From: AP-15 sp963795485 | Lineage (GTDB): Bacteria > Pseudomonadota > Alphaproteobacteria > ATCC43930 > CGMCC-115725 | DNA length: 64,000 nucleotides | Reading direction: 5' to 3' | Assembly (NCBI GenBank): GCA_963795485.1 | Contig: CAWCIL010000002.1 | Span: forward strand, 62,001 to 126,000 | In this document: positions 19,246-28,703 of the stretch, in pieces | How the letters are laid out: each line of letters starts with the position of its first letter | Position numbering within the stretch: position 1 is the stretch's first letter | Made by a program: the position numbers and the translations under genes | Notes under the pieces: generated by a model | Told to the model about the DNA's origin: nothing | What the model saw: only the letters and a program-made list of their open reading frames with translations | The model's database searches: none

Positions 19246-21627
19246 TCACCCGCATTTCGAATAATCGCAGCTCGTGCATTGGTCGCAGCCTTCGATGCGG
19301 ATCAGCGCAGCCTCGCCGCATTTCGGGCATTGCGCCATACGGGACGGCCGCGAACGCTGGTCCGCGATCAGGGCGCCGCCCGCCGCCGTCTGCTGGGTGA
19401 CGACCGCCGGTCTTCGGCTCCTCGCCGGCGCCGGCAGAAAGCCGATCTCGATCATGTGGCGCTCGATCACATCCCCGATCGCGGCCAACAGCGAGGGCAC
19501 GTACCGGCCGTCCATCCAGGCGCCGCCGCGCGGGTCGAACACCGCCTTCATCTCCTCGACGACAAACGACACGTCGCCGCCGCGGCGGAAGACGGCGCTG
19601 ATCATCCGGGTCAACGCCACGGTCCAGGCATAGTGCTCCATGTTCTTCGAGTTGATGAACACCTCGAAGGGGCGCCGCCTTCCGTCCTGCACGATGTCGT
19701 TCAAGGTGATGTAGAGCGCATGCTCGCTCTCCGGCCAGTTGAGCTTGTAGGTCTGGCCGGGCAACGCCTCGGGCCGGCTCAAGGGCTGGGTCATGTAGAC
19801 GACGCCGCCCGCCTCGAAGATGTCCGCCGGTTTCGGCGACGCGGCCGGCACCGGCGCCGGCAACGGCAGCTCCGGTTGGCGAGGGGCGTTGCGGGCGTCG
19901 GTCCCGGCGGTCGCCTCGGGGCGCGCCGCGAGCACGGCCCCGGTCACCTCGTTCGGGCGATAGGTGGTGCAGCCCTTGCAACCCAAGGCATAGGCCTCGC
20001 GATAGATGTCCTTGAACCGCTCGAACGGGATCTCGGCCGGCACGTTGATGGTTTTCGAGATCGAGCTGTCGACGTGCTTCTGCACCGCGGCCTGCATGAC
20101 GAGGTGATCCTCGGGGGTCAGGACCTGCGCATCGGCGAAATAATCGGGCAATGGCGCCGACTCGCCCCGCAATCGCCGAAACCGCCGCCAGGCATAGTCG
20201 GCGACCTCTTCCTCGCGGCGGGTTCCGTCGGGCATCAGCACGTTGCGGCTGTGGCGAAAGCTGAACACCGGCTCGATTCCCGAGGAGACATTGTCGGCGA
20301 ACAACGAAATCGTCCCGGTGGGCGCCACCGAGGTCAGAAGCGCGTTGCGCACGCCGTGCCGGGCGATTGCGGCGCGCACATCCTCGTCGAGCCCGGCAAC
20401 CGTCTCGCCGGCGAGATAATTGTCACGGTCGAACAGCGGGAACGGACCCTTTTCAGCCGCGAGCGCCGCCGAGGCGAGATAGGCCTCGCGCTCGATCGTG
20501 CCGAGCCATTGCTCGGTCGTCGCGACCGCCGCCGCCGAGCCGTAACGCAGCCCGCACAGGATCAGCGCGTCGGCGAGGCCGGTGACCCCGAGCCCGATCC
20601 GGCGCTTCTGCAGCGCCTCCTCTTTTTGCTGCGGCAACGGAAACTGCGAGATGTCGACGACGTTGTCCATCATCCGCACGCAGTCGGGCACCAGCCGGCG
20701 CAGCCCTTCGAGATCCAGCCGCGCCTCGGGCGTAAACGGGGCGTCAACCAGGCTCGCCAGGTTGATCGAGCCCAACAGGCAGGCGCCGTAAGGCGGCAAT
20801 GGCTGCTCGCCGCAAGGGTTACTGGAGGTTATCTGTTCGCAATAAAACAAATTGTTCCGCCGGTTGATCCGGTCGATGAAGATCACCCCGGGCTCGGCGT
20901 AGGCATAGGTCGCCCGCATGATCTTGTCCCACAGCTCGCGCGCCGGCAGCACCTTGGCGACCGTGCCGGCGAAGGACAATTCCCACGGCGCATTTTCCTC
21001 GACCGCCTGCATCAGGGCGTCGGTGACCAGGACCGAGAGGTTGAACATGCGCAGCCGGCCGGGCTCGCGCTTCGCTTCGATAAAGGCCTCGATGTCGGGG
21101 TGGTCGCAGCGCAGGGTCGCCATCATCGCACCGCGGCGATAACCGGCGCTCATGATCGTGCGGCACATCGCGTCCCACACATCCATGAACGACAATGGCC
21201 CCGAGGCGTCGGCGCCCACCCCCTTGACCGGCGCGCCGCGCGGCCGCAGCGTCGAGAAATCATAGCCGATGCCGCCCCCTTGCTGCATGGTCAGCGCCGC
21301 CTCGCGCAGATGCGCGAAGATGCCGCCCATGTCGTCGGGGATCGTGCCCATCACGAAGCAGTTGAAGAGGGTGACCGAGCGGCTGCTGCCGGCGCCGGCG
21401 ACGACACGCCCCGCCGGCAGAAACTTGAAATCGGACATCGCCTGGTAGAACCGCTCGGCCCACAAGGCCTGGTCGCGCTCGACCCCGGCGAGGGTCGACG
21501 CCACCCGGCGCCAGGTGTCTTCGATGGTCTTGTCGAGCGGCTCGCCCGGCACATCGCCGTTGGCGGGTGCGCGCAGCCGATACTTCATGTCCCAGATCCG
21601 CTGCGAGATCGCGCCGACGAGAGCCAT
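19246..21627 (-). CDS. nrdJ: Adenosylcobalamin-dependent ribonucleoside-diphosphate reductase (class II)
   Basis: The protein is about 793 residues and makes deoxyribonucleotides without oxygen or a metal-radical subunit. ATG 21627 (MALVGAISQRIWDMKYRLRA) is chosen because GAGGAGGAAG lies at the right distance; upstream in-frame codons are not conserved-looking. Active-site marks are SVTLFNCFVMGTIPDD (redox Cys), TMQQGGGIGYDFS, SSNPCGEQPLPPYGACLLGS (thiyl-radical Cys and catalytic Glu, about residue 272) and SVAPTGTISLFADNVSSGIE. The C-terminus carries a zinc-ribbon-like CPKCGEA plus CDQCTSCDYSKCG, supplying the reducing Cys pair. No cobalamin riboswitch was recognised upstream. A TATAAT on the bottom strand (21676-21681) may be a -10 box. 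Confidence 0.95.
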   Translation of the reverse strand: MALVGAISQRIWDMKYRLRAPANGDVPGEPLDKTIEDTWRRVASTLAGVERDQALWAERFYQAMSDFKFLPAGRVVAGAGSSRSVTLFNCFVMGTIPDDMGGIFAHLREAALTMQQGGGIGYDFSTLRPRGAPVKGVGADASGPLSFMDVWDAMCRTIMSAGYRRGAMMATLRCDHPDIEAFIEAKREPGRLRMFNLSVLVTDALMQAVEENAPWELSFAGTVAKVLPARELWDKIMRATYAYAEPGVIFIDRINRRNNLFYCEQITSSNPCGEQPLPPYGACLLGSINLASLVDAPFTPEARLDLEGLRRLVPDCVRMMDNVVDISQFPLPQQKEEALQKRRIGLGVTGLADALILCGLRYGSAAAVATTEQWLGTIEREAYLASAALAAEKGPFPLFDRDNYLAGETVAGLDEDVRAAIARHGVRNALLTSVAPTGTISLFADNVSSGIEPVFSFRHSRNVLMPDGTRREEEVADYAWRRFRRLRGESAPLPDYFADAQVLTPEDHLVMQAAVQKHVDSSISKTINVPAEIPFERFKDIYREAYALGCKGCTTYRPNEVTGAVLAARPEATAGTDARNAPRQPELPLPAPVPAASPKPADIFEAGGVVYMTQPLSRPEALPGQTYKLNWPESEHALYITLNDIVQDGRRRPFEVFINSKNMEHYAWTVALTRMISAVFRRGGDVSFVVEEMKAVFDPRGGAWMDGRYVPSLLAAIGDVIERHMIEIGFLPAPARSRRPAVVTQQTAAGGALIADQRSRPSRMAQCPKCGEAALIRIEGCDQCTSCDYSKCG

Positions 21628-21829
21628 GGCCGAGACTTCCTCCTCGGAGCCGAGTTTACGCCGGCAGCGCCGCAAATTATATAGTTCTTCATTCGTTCGG
21701 GTAGCCGACGCGCCCATCGGTGCCGTTTTTTTGCGCCGACGCCGCCGCCCCGACGATCGCCGGGTTTGACGGTTTTTGTCGGATATGATCTAGCTCGGCG
21801 GAGTGGTTGGGCTCCGCTGGGGGCTGGTC

Positions 21830-22909
21830 GTGGCCAAGACGAAGCAACCAAAGCGCTATTCGCCGAGCAAGTTTCTTTCGGCTCTTTCGCTGCTGCTGGC
21901 CGCCTGCGCCGCGCAACAGCCGGCGACGCCATCCGTGCAAGCTCCGCCGCCCCCGGTCCCGCTATCCGAAAAGCTGGCGATGCAGACCGAGATCGAGGCG
22001 CAATCCTCAACTGCATTATTGATGGCTTGCTTGTCGAACCGGGCGTACTCGATCCCTGACGCCATTCCCGCATGCGACGGCTTGCCGGCGGCCGCCGGCT
22101 ACACTATTTCCGTTCCTTTTCCGGTGCAGTATCGAGAGACGCTCGGGCTCGATAAGTCCGGGGAGTACATAATTGCTGTCAATAATACGACCCAGACCCA
22201 GATAATTGCCATACAAGGGACCAATTCCATACAGGACTGGTTTGCCAACGTCGAAATCACGCCGATCGTAGACGATGCTCTGCACGTCCCGGTTCATCGT
22301 GGCTTTCGGGCATATGCCCGAGCGGTCCAGGACGATCTCGGCAAGAGAAGGCTTCTCAATCGAAATTACAAGACGCTGGTCACCGGGCATTCCTTGGGGG
22401 GCGCTGCGGCGCTTTTGCTTGGTTTATATTGGTACACCGAGGGTCCTGCGGAGTACAACGTTCAGGCGGTCTACACATTCGGGCAGCCAAGGGTGTTCAG
22501 CAATCGAGGTGCCACGTCCTGGCCGTATTTTGCCCGTCGTGTGTTTCGCTTCGAGAATTGTTATGATTTCGTGCCGTTGATTCCAACCGGCGATACCGTG
22601 TTCGCCAGCCTTTTTCCGTCTTTCTTGGGAAACGAGGAGGCGAGCAGTTATCAGCACTTGGGGCAGTCGATCTTACTGATGGATGCCGGGCGATATTGGA
22701 TTTCCGGAGCGATTGATTTGGATCGCAATCGCCTCGCCGATATAAAATCGTTCATCATGGATTACCGAACCAAGCAGCCGATAGATCACAGTATAAGCCA
22801 GTATGTCGCAAGGATCGACGCCATGTTCGGGCTGGGAAAATCACCGGTCGCGGTCAACCCTGTCAATCAATTTCGCGCGGTCTGTCATCCGGTCGAGCCC
22901 AACGCCTAA
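21830..22909 (+). CDS. Class 3 lipase-like lipoprotein
   Basis: GTG 21830 starts a protein with an N-terminal hydrophobic segment and lipobox (LSLLLAAC), so it is probably lipid-anchored. The alpha/beta hydrolase core has TQIIAIQGTNSIQDWFANVE, the nucleophile elbow KTLVTGHSLGGAAALLLG (GHSLG), YTFGQPRVFSNRGA and FENCYDFVPLIPTGD holding the probable Asp. A His near SSYQHLGQS may complete the triad. This is the lipase_3 pattern; the substrate is unknown. The base composition is visibly less GC-rich than neighbours, suggesting acquisition by transfer. A GTG at 21803 is an alternative start. Confidence 0.8.
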   Translation: MAKTKQPKRYSPSKFLSALSLLLAACAAQQPATPSVQAPPPPVPLSEKLAMQTEIEAQSSTALLMACLSNRAYSIPDAIPACDGLPAAAGYTISVPFPVQYRETLGLDKSGEYIIAVNNTTQTQIIAIQGTNSIQDWFANVEITPIVDDALHVPVHRGFRAYARAVQDDLGKRRLLNRNYKTLVTGHSLGGAAALLLGLYWYTEGPAEYNVQAVYTFGQPRVFSNRGATSWPYFARRVFRFENCYDFVPLIPTGDTVFASLFPSFLGNEEASSYQHLGQSILLMDAGRYWISGAIDLDRNRLADIKSFIMDYRTKQPIDHSISQYVARIDAMFGLGKSPVAVNPVNQFRAVCHPVEPNA

Positions 22910-22972
22910 CCATTGTCGTGCCAATCGCCCGGCTTTCCCACAGACCGGTCGGGCTGTAAGGTGACAACCAGG

Positions 22973-23443
22973 ATGACCGCAGATACCCTTTATGATGAGG
23001 ATTTCTACGCCTGGACCCAGCGGCAAGCAGACCTTCTGCGTCGCCTGCCGCCGGTCGGCAACGAACTCGACCTCGAAAACATCGCGGAGGAGATCGAGAG
23101 TTTGGGACGCAGCGATCTCCGTGCGGCGCGGTCGCTCTGCCAGCACATCATCGAGCACTTCCTGAAGCTCGAATTTTCCGGCCTTGAGGAGCCCGCCGAT
23201 CATTGGCGCGACGAGATCGTCGAATGGCGCCTTCAGCTGGAGCAGATTCTCTCGCGCAGCATCGAGGCCAAGCTCGATGTGCCCTCTCTTTATCGAACCG
23301 CGCTCAGGCTGGTGCGCCGGCTCGAACGCGATGTCCCCGGAATGATGCGTCGCCTGCCGCAGGCATGCCCCTACACCCTCGAGCAGATCGTCAGCGGCGG
23401 TGATGAGGACTGGTTTCCTGCGCCCCGCGAGCGGGCCCGCTGA
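22973..23443 (+). CDS. DUF29 family protein
   Basis: The protein is 156 residues. ATG 22973 opens TLYDEDFYAWTQRQADLLRR, followed by LDLENIAEEIESLGRSDLRA and SLCQHIIEHFLKLEF, the hallmark segments of DUF29, a helical family common in cyanobacteria and alphaproteobacteria. Its function is unknown; it often occurs in multiple copies. The 3' end overlaps convergently with plsC by about 50 bases. Confidence 0.9.
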   Translation: MTADTLYDEDFYAWTQRQADLLRRLPPVGNELDLENIAEEIESLGRSDLRAARSLCQHIIEHFLKLEFSGLEEPADHWRDEIVEWRLQLEQILSRSIEAKLDVPSLYRTALRLVRRLERDVPGMMRRLPQACPYTLEQIVSGGDEDWFPAPRERAR

Positions 23444-24188
23444 GCGCACTGTCCGCCGCAGGTCCGCGCCGCGCGGCCTCGGCCTGTCGTTCGAGCGCGG
23501 CGGTGGCGGCCTCGATCCGCTGCTCGAGCTCGGCCATCAGCCGGCGGCGCGGCCAGCCGGGCGGGATCGGTTCGAGAAATTCGAGGAGGATGCGGCCCGG
23601 GCATTTGACGAACGCCCGCCGCCCCCAGAACAGGCCGGAATTGACCGCCGCCGGAACCAGCGGCAAGCCCAGTGCCTGGTAGAGGGCGGCGACACCGGGC
23701 TGGTAGGGCAATGCTTGTCCCGGCGCCGCCCGCGTCCCTTGCGGAAAGATCACCACCGGACGGCCCTCGGCCACGACCGGCCGGGCCGCGGCGACGATTC
23801 GGCGCAGCGCCCCGGCGCCGCCCTTGCGGTCGACCCCGATCGAGCCGGCGCGCGCTGCGTACCAGCCGTAAAGCGGCAGCCGCAGCAGTTCGCGCTTGAC
23901 CACGACCGCCGGGTCGCCGAGCACGATCGGGATGATCAGCGCGTCCCAGGCCGATTGGTGCTTCATCGCGACGATGCAGCCGCCGGCGGGAATGCGCTCG
24001 ACCCCGCTGATCTGGGAGTCCAGGCCGACAAGGACCCGCAGCAGCACGAGCACGCCTTGCGCCCAGAACCGGCCGAAGGCCATCGCCGCCGGCCGCGGCG
24101 TCAGCAGGAACGGCAGTCCGATCGTGCCGAGGACCAGGGTCCAGGCGACAAACGCGATATTGAAGGCGAAGGCCCTGGCCCAGCTCAC
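23391..24188 (-). CDS. plsC: 1-acyl-sn-glycerol-3-phosphate acyltransferase
   Basis: This membrane-associated enzyme makes phosphatidic acid. GTG 24188 overlaps the stop of the upstream YdcF-like gene (GTGA), indicating translational coupling. An N-terminal membrane segment (FNIAFVAWTLVLGTIGLPFL) precedes the acyltransferase motifs: a variant HxxxxD box VAMKHQSAWDAL, GSIGVDRKGGAGALR and VVIFPQGTRAAPGQ, then GLPLVPAAVNSG. The C-terminus is Ala/Arg-rich. The pairing with a DUF218 gene upstream is common in alphaproteobacteria. Confidence 0.9.
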   Translation of the reverse strand: MSWARAFAFNIAFVAWTLVLGTIGLPFLLTPRPAAMAFGRFWAQGVLVLLRVLVGLDSQISGVERIPAGGCIVAMKHQSAWDALIIPIVLGDPAVVVKRELLRLPLYGWYAARAGSIGVDRKGGAGALRRIVAAARPVVAEGRPVVIFPQGTRAAPGQALPYQPGVAALYQALGLPLVPAAVNSGLFWGRRAFVKCPGRILLEFLEPIPPGWPRRRLMAELEQRIEAATAALERQAEAARRGPAADSALSGPARGAQETSPHHRR

Positions 24189-24877
24189 GGCCGGGCCTCG
24201 GCTTCGATCGGCCCGTGGCTCGGCGGCTGCGGCGGCTCGACAACGGATCGCAGGAGCACCGCCAGGTATTTCGCATATTCGCCGATCAACAGAGCCGCCA
24301 TGCCATGCCAAGCCCAAGAGTGCGGTTCGCCGGCCCATTCGGGAAAGACCGGATGCGGCACGATCGTGATGTCTGGCATGGCGCGCGCGAATTCGAGAAG
24401 GCTGCGCGGCATGTGGTACCAGGCGGTGACCAGACGCAGGCTGCGATAGCCCCGTCGTCGCATCCAGCGCGCCGCTTCCTGTGCATTCCCCTCGGTGTTT
24501 TCGGCCTGGTAGCCGATCGCGATGCAGCAGGAGAGCCAATGCGGCGCGGCGCCCGAAACCCGCAGCAACTCGTCGAGACCGACCCGCCGGTTGACGCCCG
24601 AGACGAACAATGCCCGCGCTTTGCCTTCGCGCATCAGTTCGACCCCGCTCTGCAAGCGCAGGCTGCCGCCGGTCAAGACGATGATGGCGTCGGTCGGCGC
24701 CGCCCGGTTTTCGGCCGCCGGCGGGATCGCGAAGCGCACAAGACCGGCCAGAACCAGCGCTCCGGCGGCAAACCACGCTATCGCCGCCCAGCGAAGCACG
24801 CGGGCGAGCCGGTGCTTTAGCGGCCGGCATGCGTCCGCGGGAAGACGACGAGTGCGCGCGCTTCGCAGGAAGTGCAA
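24185..24877 (-). CDS. YdcF-like (DUF218) membrane protein
   Basis: The first membrane helix (WAAIAWFAAGALVLAGLVRF) is followed by the DUF218 domain: APTDAIIVLTGGSLRLQSGV, EGKARALFVSGVNRRVGLDE, NTEGNAQEAARWMRRRGYRS and LRLVTAWYHMPRSLLEFARA. The frame opens at TTG 24877, but the start could be GTG 24799, just before the membrane helix. The family includes ElyC/SanA-like envelope factors of unclear chemistry. Coupling to plsC suggests a role in envelope lipid metabolism. Confidence 0.82.
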   Translation of the reverse strand: MHFLRSARTRRLPADACRPLKHRLARVLRWAAIAWFAAGALVLAGLVRFAIPPAAENRAAPTDAIIVLTGGSLRLQSGVELMREGKARALFVSGVNRRVGLDELLRVSGAAPHWLSCCIAIGYQAENTEGNAQEAARWMRRRGYRSLRLVTAWYHMPRSLLEFARAMPDITIVPHPVFPEWAGEPHSWAWHGMAALLIGEYAKYLAVLLRSVVEPPQPPSHGPIEAEARP

Positions 24878-25016
24878 CTTCGACCGGACCGATCACCGAA
24901 ACGGCGCCGGCCGCTGTAGCATCGGCGCTGGCGCGAGCTTGGCACGGTGGAGGGATGCCGTCCAGACGAGCGGCGGCCCGAGCAATCGCCGCGCGAGATT
25001 CCGGCCGCCGCTTTCC

Positions 25017-26256
25017 TCAGCCGATCGCGCCGGTCAGCAGCGGACCGAATAGCCGCCAACGCGCGCCGTCGAAGCTGCCCATCTGGACTTGCTTGACCGG
25101 CGCGAAATTGGTCGGGCTGGTATTGATCATGATACCGGGCAGCAGCATCGGCACCCGGAAATCATGCAGATCGGCGGCCTGCTTCATCACGTTCTCGCGG
25201 GTCAAGTCGTCACCGCATTGCTGCAGCACGTGCACCACCGTCGCCGCGTTTGAGGGGCCATAGACGTTGCCGGCGTCGGTCTTGTCGCCGCTCGGATAAT
25301 ATTTGTCCATGAAACCGACCCACCACTTGTAGCCGGCGTCGTTTTGCCACTCGGGGTCGGTCGGATCTTTCAGGTAAAAGTCGGATACGATGCCCTTGGA
25401 GATTTCCAACCCGGCCGGCTTCAGGGTAGCGGCGACCGAATTGCCGATGCTGCTCAATATGTGCAGCGGCTTCCATTCGATCTCTGCCGCCTTTTTGATC
25501 GACTGGGCGGCAAATTTGGGGATCGCGGTGTTGACGAAGACGTTGCAGCCGGCCGCCTTCATACTGATGACCTGCGAATTGACGGTGGGATCGGTGGTCT
25601 CGTAGGACGCCTTGACGACGATCATCGAGGCTGCCTTGGCGCCGAGCCCGTCGGTCACGCCCTTCACATAGTCCTTGCCGAAATCGTCGTCCTGATAGAG
25701 CACGCCGATCTTGCCGTCCGGCTTGTTCTTCAGGATGTAGGCGGCATAGATGCGGCCCTCGCTCTGGTAGTTCGGCTGCCAGCCGATGGTCCAGGGATGG
25801 CCCTTCGGGTCGTCCCATTTGGTGGCGCCGGTCGCTGACGAACAGCTGCGGCACCTTGTGCTGGTTCATGTAGTGCCAGATCGCGCTGTTGGTCGGGGTC
25901 CCGAGCGGGCCGGCATCCAGAAACACCTGATCTTCCTCGACCAGCTTGCGCGTCATCTCGACGGTCTTGGGCGGCGAATAAGCGTCGTCGTAGGAGATGA
26001 AATCGATCTTGCGGCCGTTCACCCCGCCCTGGTCGTTGACCATCTTGTAATAGGCGGCCATCGCTTTGCCGATCGTTCCGTAGGACGAGGCGGGTCCGCT
26101 GTAAAAGCAGGTATTGCCGATCTTGATCTCGGTATCGGTGACGCCCGGGCCGTAATCCTTCGCGGCGCGGGCCGGTCGCGGCGAGAGGAGCGGGCCGCTG
26201 AAGGCCAGCGCGGGTGCGGCGGCGAGAATTGTGCGGCGGGTCAGCTGTTTCATCAT
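25017..26256 (-). CDS. Branched-chain amino acid type ABC transporter substrate-binding protein (copy 2), frameshifted
   Basis: The N-terminus MMKQLTRRTILAAAPALAF has a twin-arginine-like signal (TRRTILAAAPAL), so export may be by Tat. The mature type-1 periplasmic binding domain contains EIKIGNTCFYSGPASSYGTI, GGVNGRKIDFISYDDAYSPP and VLYQDDDFGKDYVKGVTDGL. It ends in FGPLLTGAIG. One extra base near 25833 breaks the frame; the intact paralogue shows the correct reading ATGATKWDD there. It lies 120 bases downstream of its close paralogue, the two being a tandem duplication at the end of the liv-type operon. The ligand is not predictable. Confidence 0.85.
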
Positions 26257-26379
26257 GATTTCTCGAGCCCGATGTTAGTGTGTTTATTGTGGAGCTGCGC
26301 TGCTCGGCGCGAGGCACGTATAACGCGCGGCCCCGCGCCATCGCCACAAATTTGAGCGGCGCGGGCGCGCGGACGCTTT

Positions 26380-27618
26380 TTAGCCGATGGCGCCGGTCAG
26401 GACGGGACCGAATGGAACGTAACGCTCGCCGTCGAAGCGCCTCATCTGGGCCTGCCTGATTGGCGCGAAATTGGTCGGGCTGGTATTGATCGCGATGCCG
26501 GGCAACAGCATCGGCAGTTCGAGATCGTGCAGACTTGCCGCCTGTTTCATCACGTTTTCGCGAGTCAGGTCGTCGCCGCATTGCTTCAACATCTGGATGG
26601 TCGTCGCGGCAATCGACGCGCCGTAGACATTTTGGTTATCGCTCTGGTCGCCGCTCGGGTAATACTTGTCCATAAAAGAGACCCACCCCCTGTAGCCTGC
26701 ATCGTTTTGCCATTGGGGATCGGTGGCGTCCTTGAAGGAAGTGTCGGTAACGATACCCTTGGCGTTTTCGAGGCCCGCCGGCTTCAACGTCACGCCGACG
26801 GATGACGCAATGCCGTTCAGGATGTGCAGCGGTTTCCATTCGATTTCGGCCACCTTCCTGATCGCCTGGGCGCCGAATTTGGGGATAGCGACGGTGACAA
26901 GGACATCGCAGCCGGCCGCCTTTAGGTCGATGATCTGCGAGTTGACAGTCGGGTCTGTGGTCTCGTAGGAATCCTTGGCCTTGATCATCGACGCCGCCTT
27001 GTCGCCGAGCCCGTCAACCAGCCCCTTGAGATAATCCTTTCCGAAATCGTCGTTCTGATAGAGCACGCCGATCTTGCCATCGGGCTTATTCTTCAGGATG
27101 TAGGCGGCATAGATGCGCCCTTCCGCCTGGTAGCTGATAAAAAAGCCCATAGTCCAGGGATAGCCGTTGGGGTCGTCCCACTTGGTGGCGCCGGTGCCGA
27201 GGAACAATTGCGGCACCTTCTTTTCGTTCATGTAATGCCAGATCGCGCTGTTGGTCGGGGTCCCGACATTGCCGGCAGTGAAGAGGACCTCGTCACTCTC
27301 GACCAGCTTGCGCGTCATCTCGACGGTCTTCGGCGGCGAATAGGCGTCGTCGTAGGAGATGAAGTTGATCTTGCGCCCGTTCACCCCGCCCTGGTCGTTG
27401 ATCATCTTGAAATAGGCGGCCATCGATATCGGGATCGGGCTGGCGTTCGACAGCGGGCCGCTATAGGGGCCGGTGTTGCCGATCTTGATCTCGCTGTCGC
27501 TGGCGCCGGGGCCGTATTGCTTGGCGGCCCGGGCCGGCCGGGCGGTCAGCAGCGGGCCGCCTAAAGCCAGCGCGGCCGGGGCGGCGGCAAGAATCGTGCG
27601 GCGCGTCAACTTCTTCAT
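26380..27618 (-). CDS. Branched-chain amino acid type ABC transporter substrate-binding protein (copy 1)
   Basis: The protein is 412 residues. ATG 27618 has GGGAGGACC directly upstream, so it initiates independently although the frame is open far upstream into livM. A Tat-like signal (KKLTRRTILAAAPAALALGG) is followed by a Leu/Ile/Val-binding-type domain: EIKIGNTGPYSGPLSN, GGVNGRKINFISYDDAYSPP, QLFLGTGATKWDDPNG, VLYQNDDFGKDYLKGLVDGL. It delivers ligand to LivHM. It is highly similar to copy 2 along its whole length, with the same first and last segments. Confidence 0.9.
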   Translation of the reverse strand: MKKLTRRTILAAAPAALALGGPLLTARPARAAKQYGPGASDSEIKIGNTGPYSGPLSNASPIPISMAAYFKMINDQGGVNGRKINFISYDDAYSPPKTVEMTRKLVESDEVLFTAGNVGTPTNSAIWHYMNEKKVPQLFLGTGATKWDDPNGYPWTMGFFISYQAEGRIYAAYILKNKPDGKIGVLYQNDDFGKDYLKGLVDGLGDKAASMIKAKDSYETTDPTVNSQIIDLKAAGCDVLVTVAIPKFGAQAIRKVAEIEWKPLHILNGIASSVGVTLKPAGLENAKGIVTDTSFKDATDPQWQNDAGYRGWVSFMDKYYPSGDQSDNQNVYGASIAATTIQMLKQCGDDLTRENVMKQAASLHDLELPMLLPGIAINTSPTNFAPIRQAQMRRFDGERYVPFGPVLTGAIG

Positions 27619-27661
27619 CGATGGTCCTCCCTCGTTAGCGTGGCTCCCAGTTCGACGGTTT

Positions 27662-28703
27662 TTACCGATTGCGCAATCGCGACATGTAAGGACGACAGCC
27701 CGTGTGAACCCCGCCGCGCCAGTCGGCATCACGAAAATCACCAGCAGCATGATGACGCCATAGATGGCGCCGGCCAACCCGCGCGACACCTCCTGGGCGA
27801 TGTTCGGCACGTAGAGCACGAACAAGCCGCCGAACAGGCAGCCCGGCAGCGAGCCCATGCCGCCGAGGATCAGACCGACGAGGAAATAGAGCGACAGGAA
27901 CAGACTGAAACTGTCGGGGGCGACGAACTGTACCGCAAGTGCGCCCAGGGAGCCGGCGACACCGGTGTAGAGCGCGCTGACGCCGAAGGTCAGCGTCTTG
28001 TAGAGCGGCTCGTTGACACCCATCGCGGCGGCGGCGATCGGGTGGTCACGGATCGCCATGATGGCGCGGCCGGTACGGCTCTTCACCAGGTTGGCGGCGC
28101 CGGCGAACATGGCCAGCACGACCGCCAGGGTGAAATAATAGAGCCATTGATCGGCGTCGATCGGCAGGAATCCGGGTACATCCGGCTGATCGACGACGAT
28201 GCCTTGCACGCCACCGGTCCAGCCTTCGAGACCATGAAATTTGAGGAGCTGCGGCAGCGCCACCGCCGCCGCAAAGGTGACGAGCGCGAGATAGAGGCCC
28301 TGCAGCCGCAGCGCCGGCAATCCGAACAGGGCGCCGACAACAAAGCAGACGCCGCCGGCGGCCGGCAAGGTCCAGTAATAGGCGATGCCGTATTGATGCA
28401 TCAGAATCGCGGTGACGTAGGCGCCAAGGCCGTAAAACGCGCCGTGCCCCACCGAGAATTGGCCGTTGAAGCCGGTCAGGAGGTTGAGGCCGAGGATCGC
28501 CAGCCCGTAGATCATCACCTCGGTCAACTGAAAGACGACAAACCCATGGAAATAGAGGGGCAGCACGGCTGCGACCAGCACAGCGCCGGCCAACAGCCAG
28601 TGGCGGGTCGTCGGCCACGTCGCCGCGCGGGCGGGCGGCGCGGCGGCGGCCGGCGCCGGACGGCGGCGTCGAGGGTCGCGGTCTCGATCTCGGGCGTCGT
28701 CAT
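27662..28703 (-). CDS. livM: ABC transporter permease LivM, frame disturbed near both ends
   Basis: The core is a multi-spanning permease: EVMIYGLAILGLNLLTGFNG, QFSVGHGAFYGLGAYVTAIL, SLFLSLYFLVGLILGGMGSL and VIMLLVIFVMPTGAAGF. ATG 28703 overlaps the livH stop (ATGA), the usual coupling, but its frame leaves the conserved one within an Ala/Pro/Arg-rich stretch near 28650; only a TTG at 28593 starts in the conserved frame. At the other end the conserved frame has no stop and runs into the binding protein. Shifting after GAAGF gives a short tail ending RLRNR and TAA at 27662-27664. Both are probably single-base errors. Confidence 0.82.

Noticed and set aside
19114..21684. Open frame of 856 codons on the top strand opposite nrdJ
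   Set aside because: It is the antisense shadow of a GC-rich gene. The bottom strand has all class II reductase motifs; the top-strand translation is His/Arg-rich without any domain. The same applies to long antisense frames over the ADHAPS-like gene, gatA, gatB and the dihydroorotase homologue.
21628..21829. Cobalamin riboswitch or clear NrdR box before nrdJ
   Set aside because: No B12-box sequence is visible. ACTATATAATTT near 21675 only loosely resembles an NrdR site and may simply be a -10 box.
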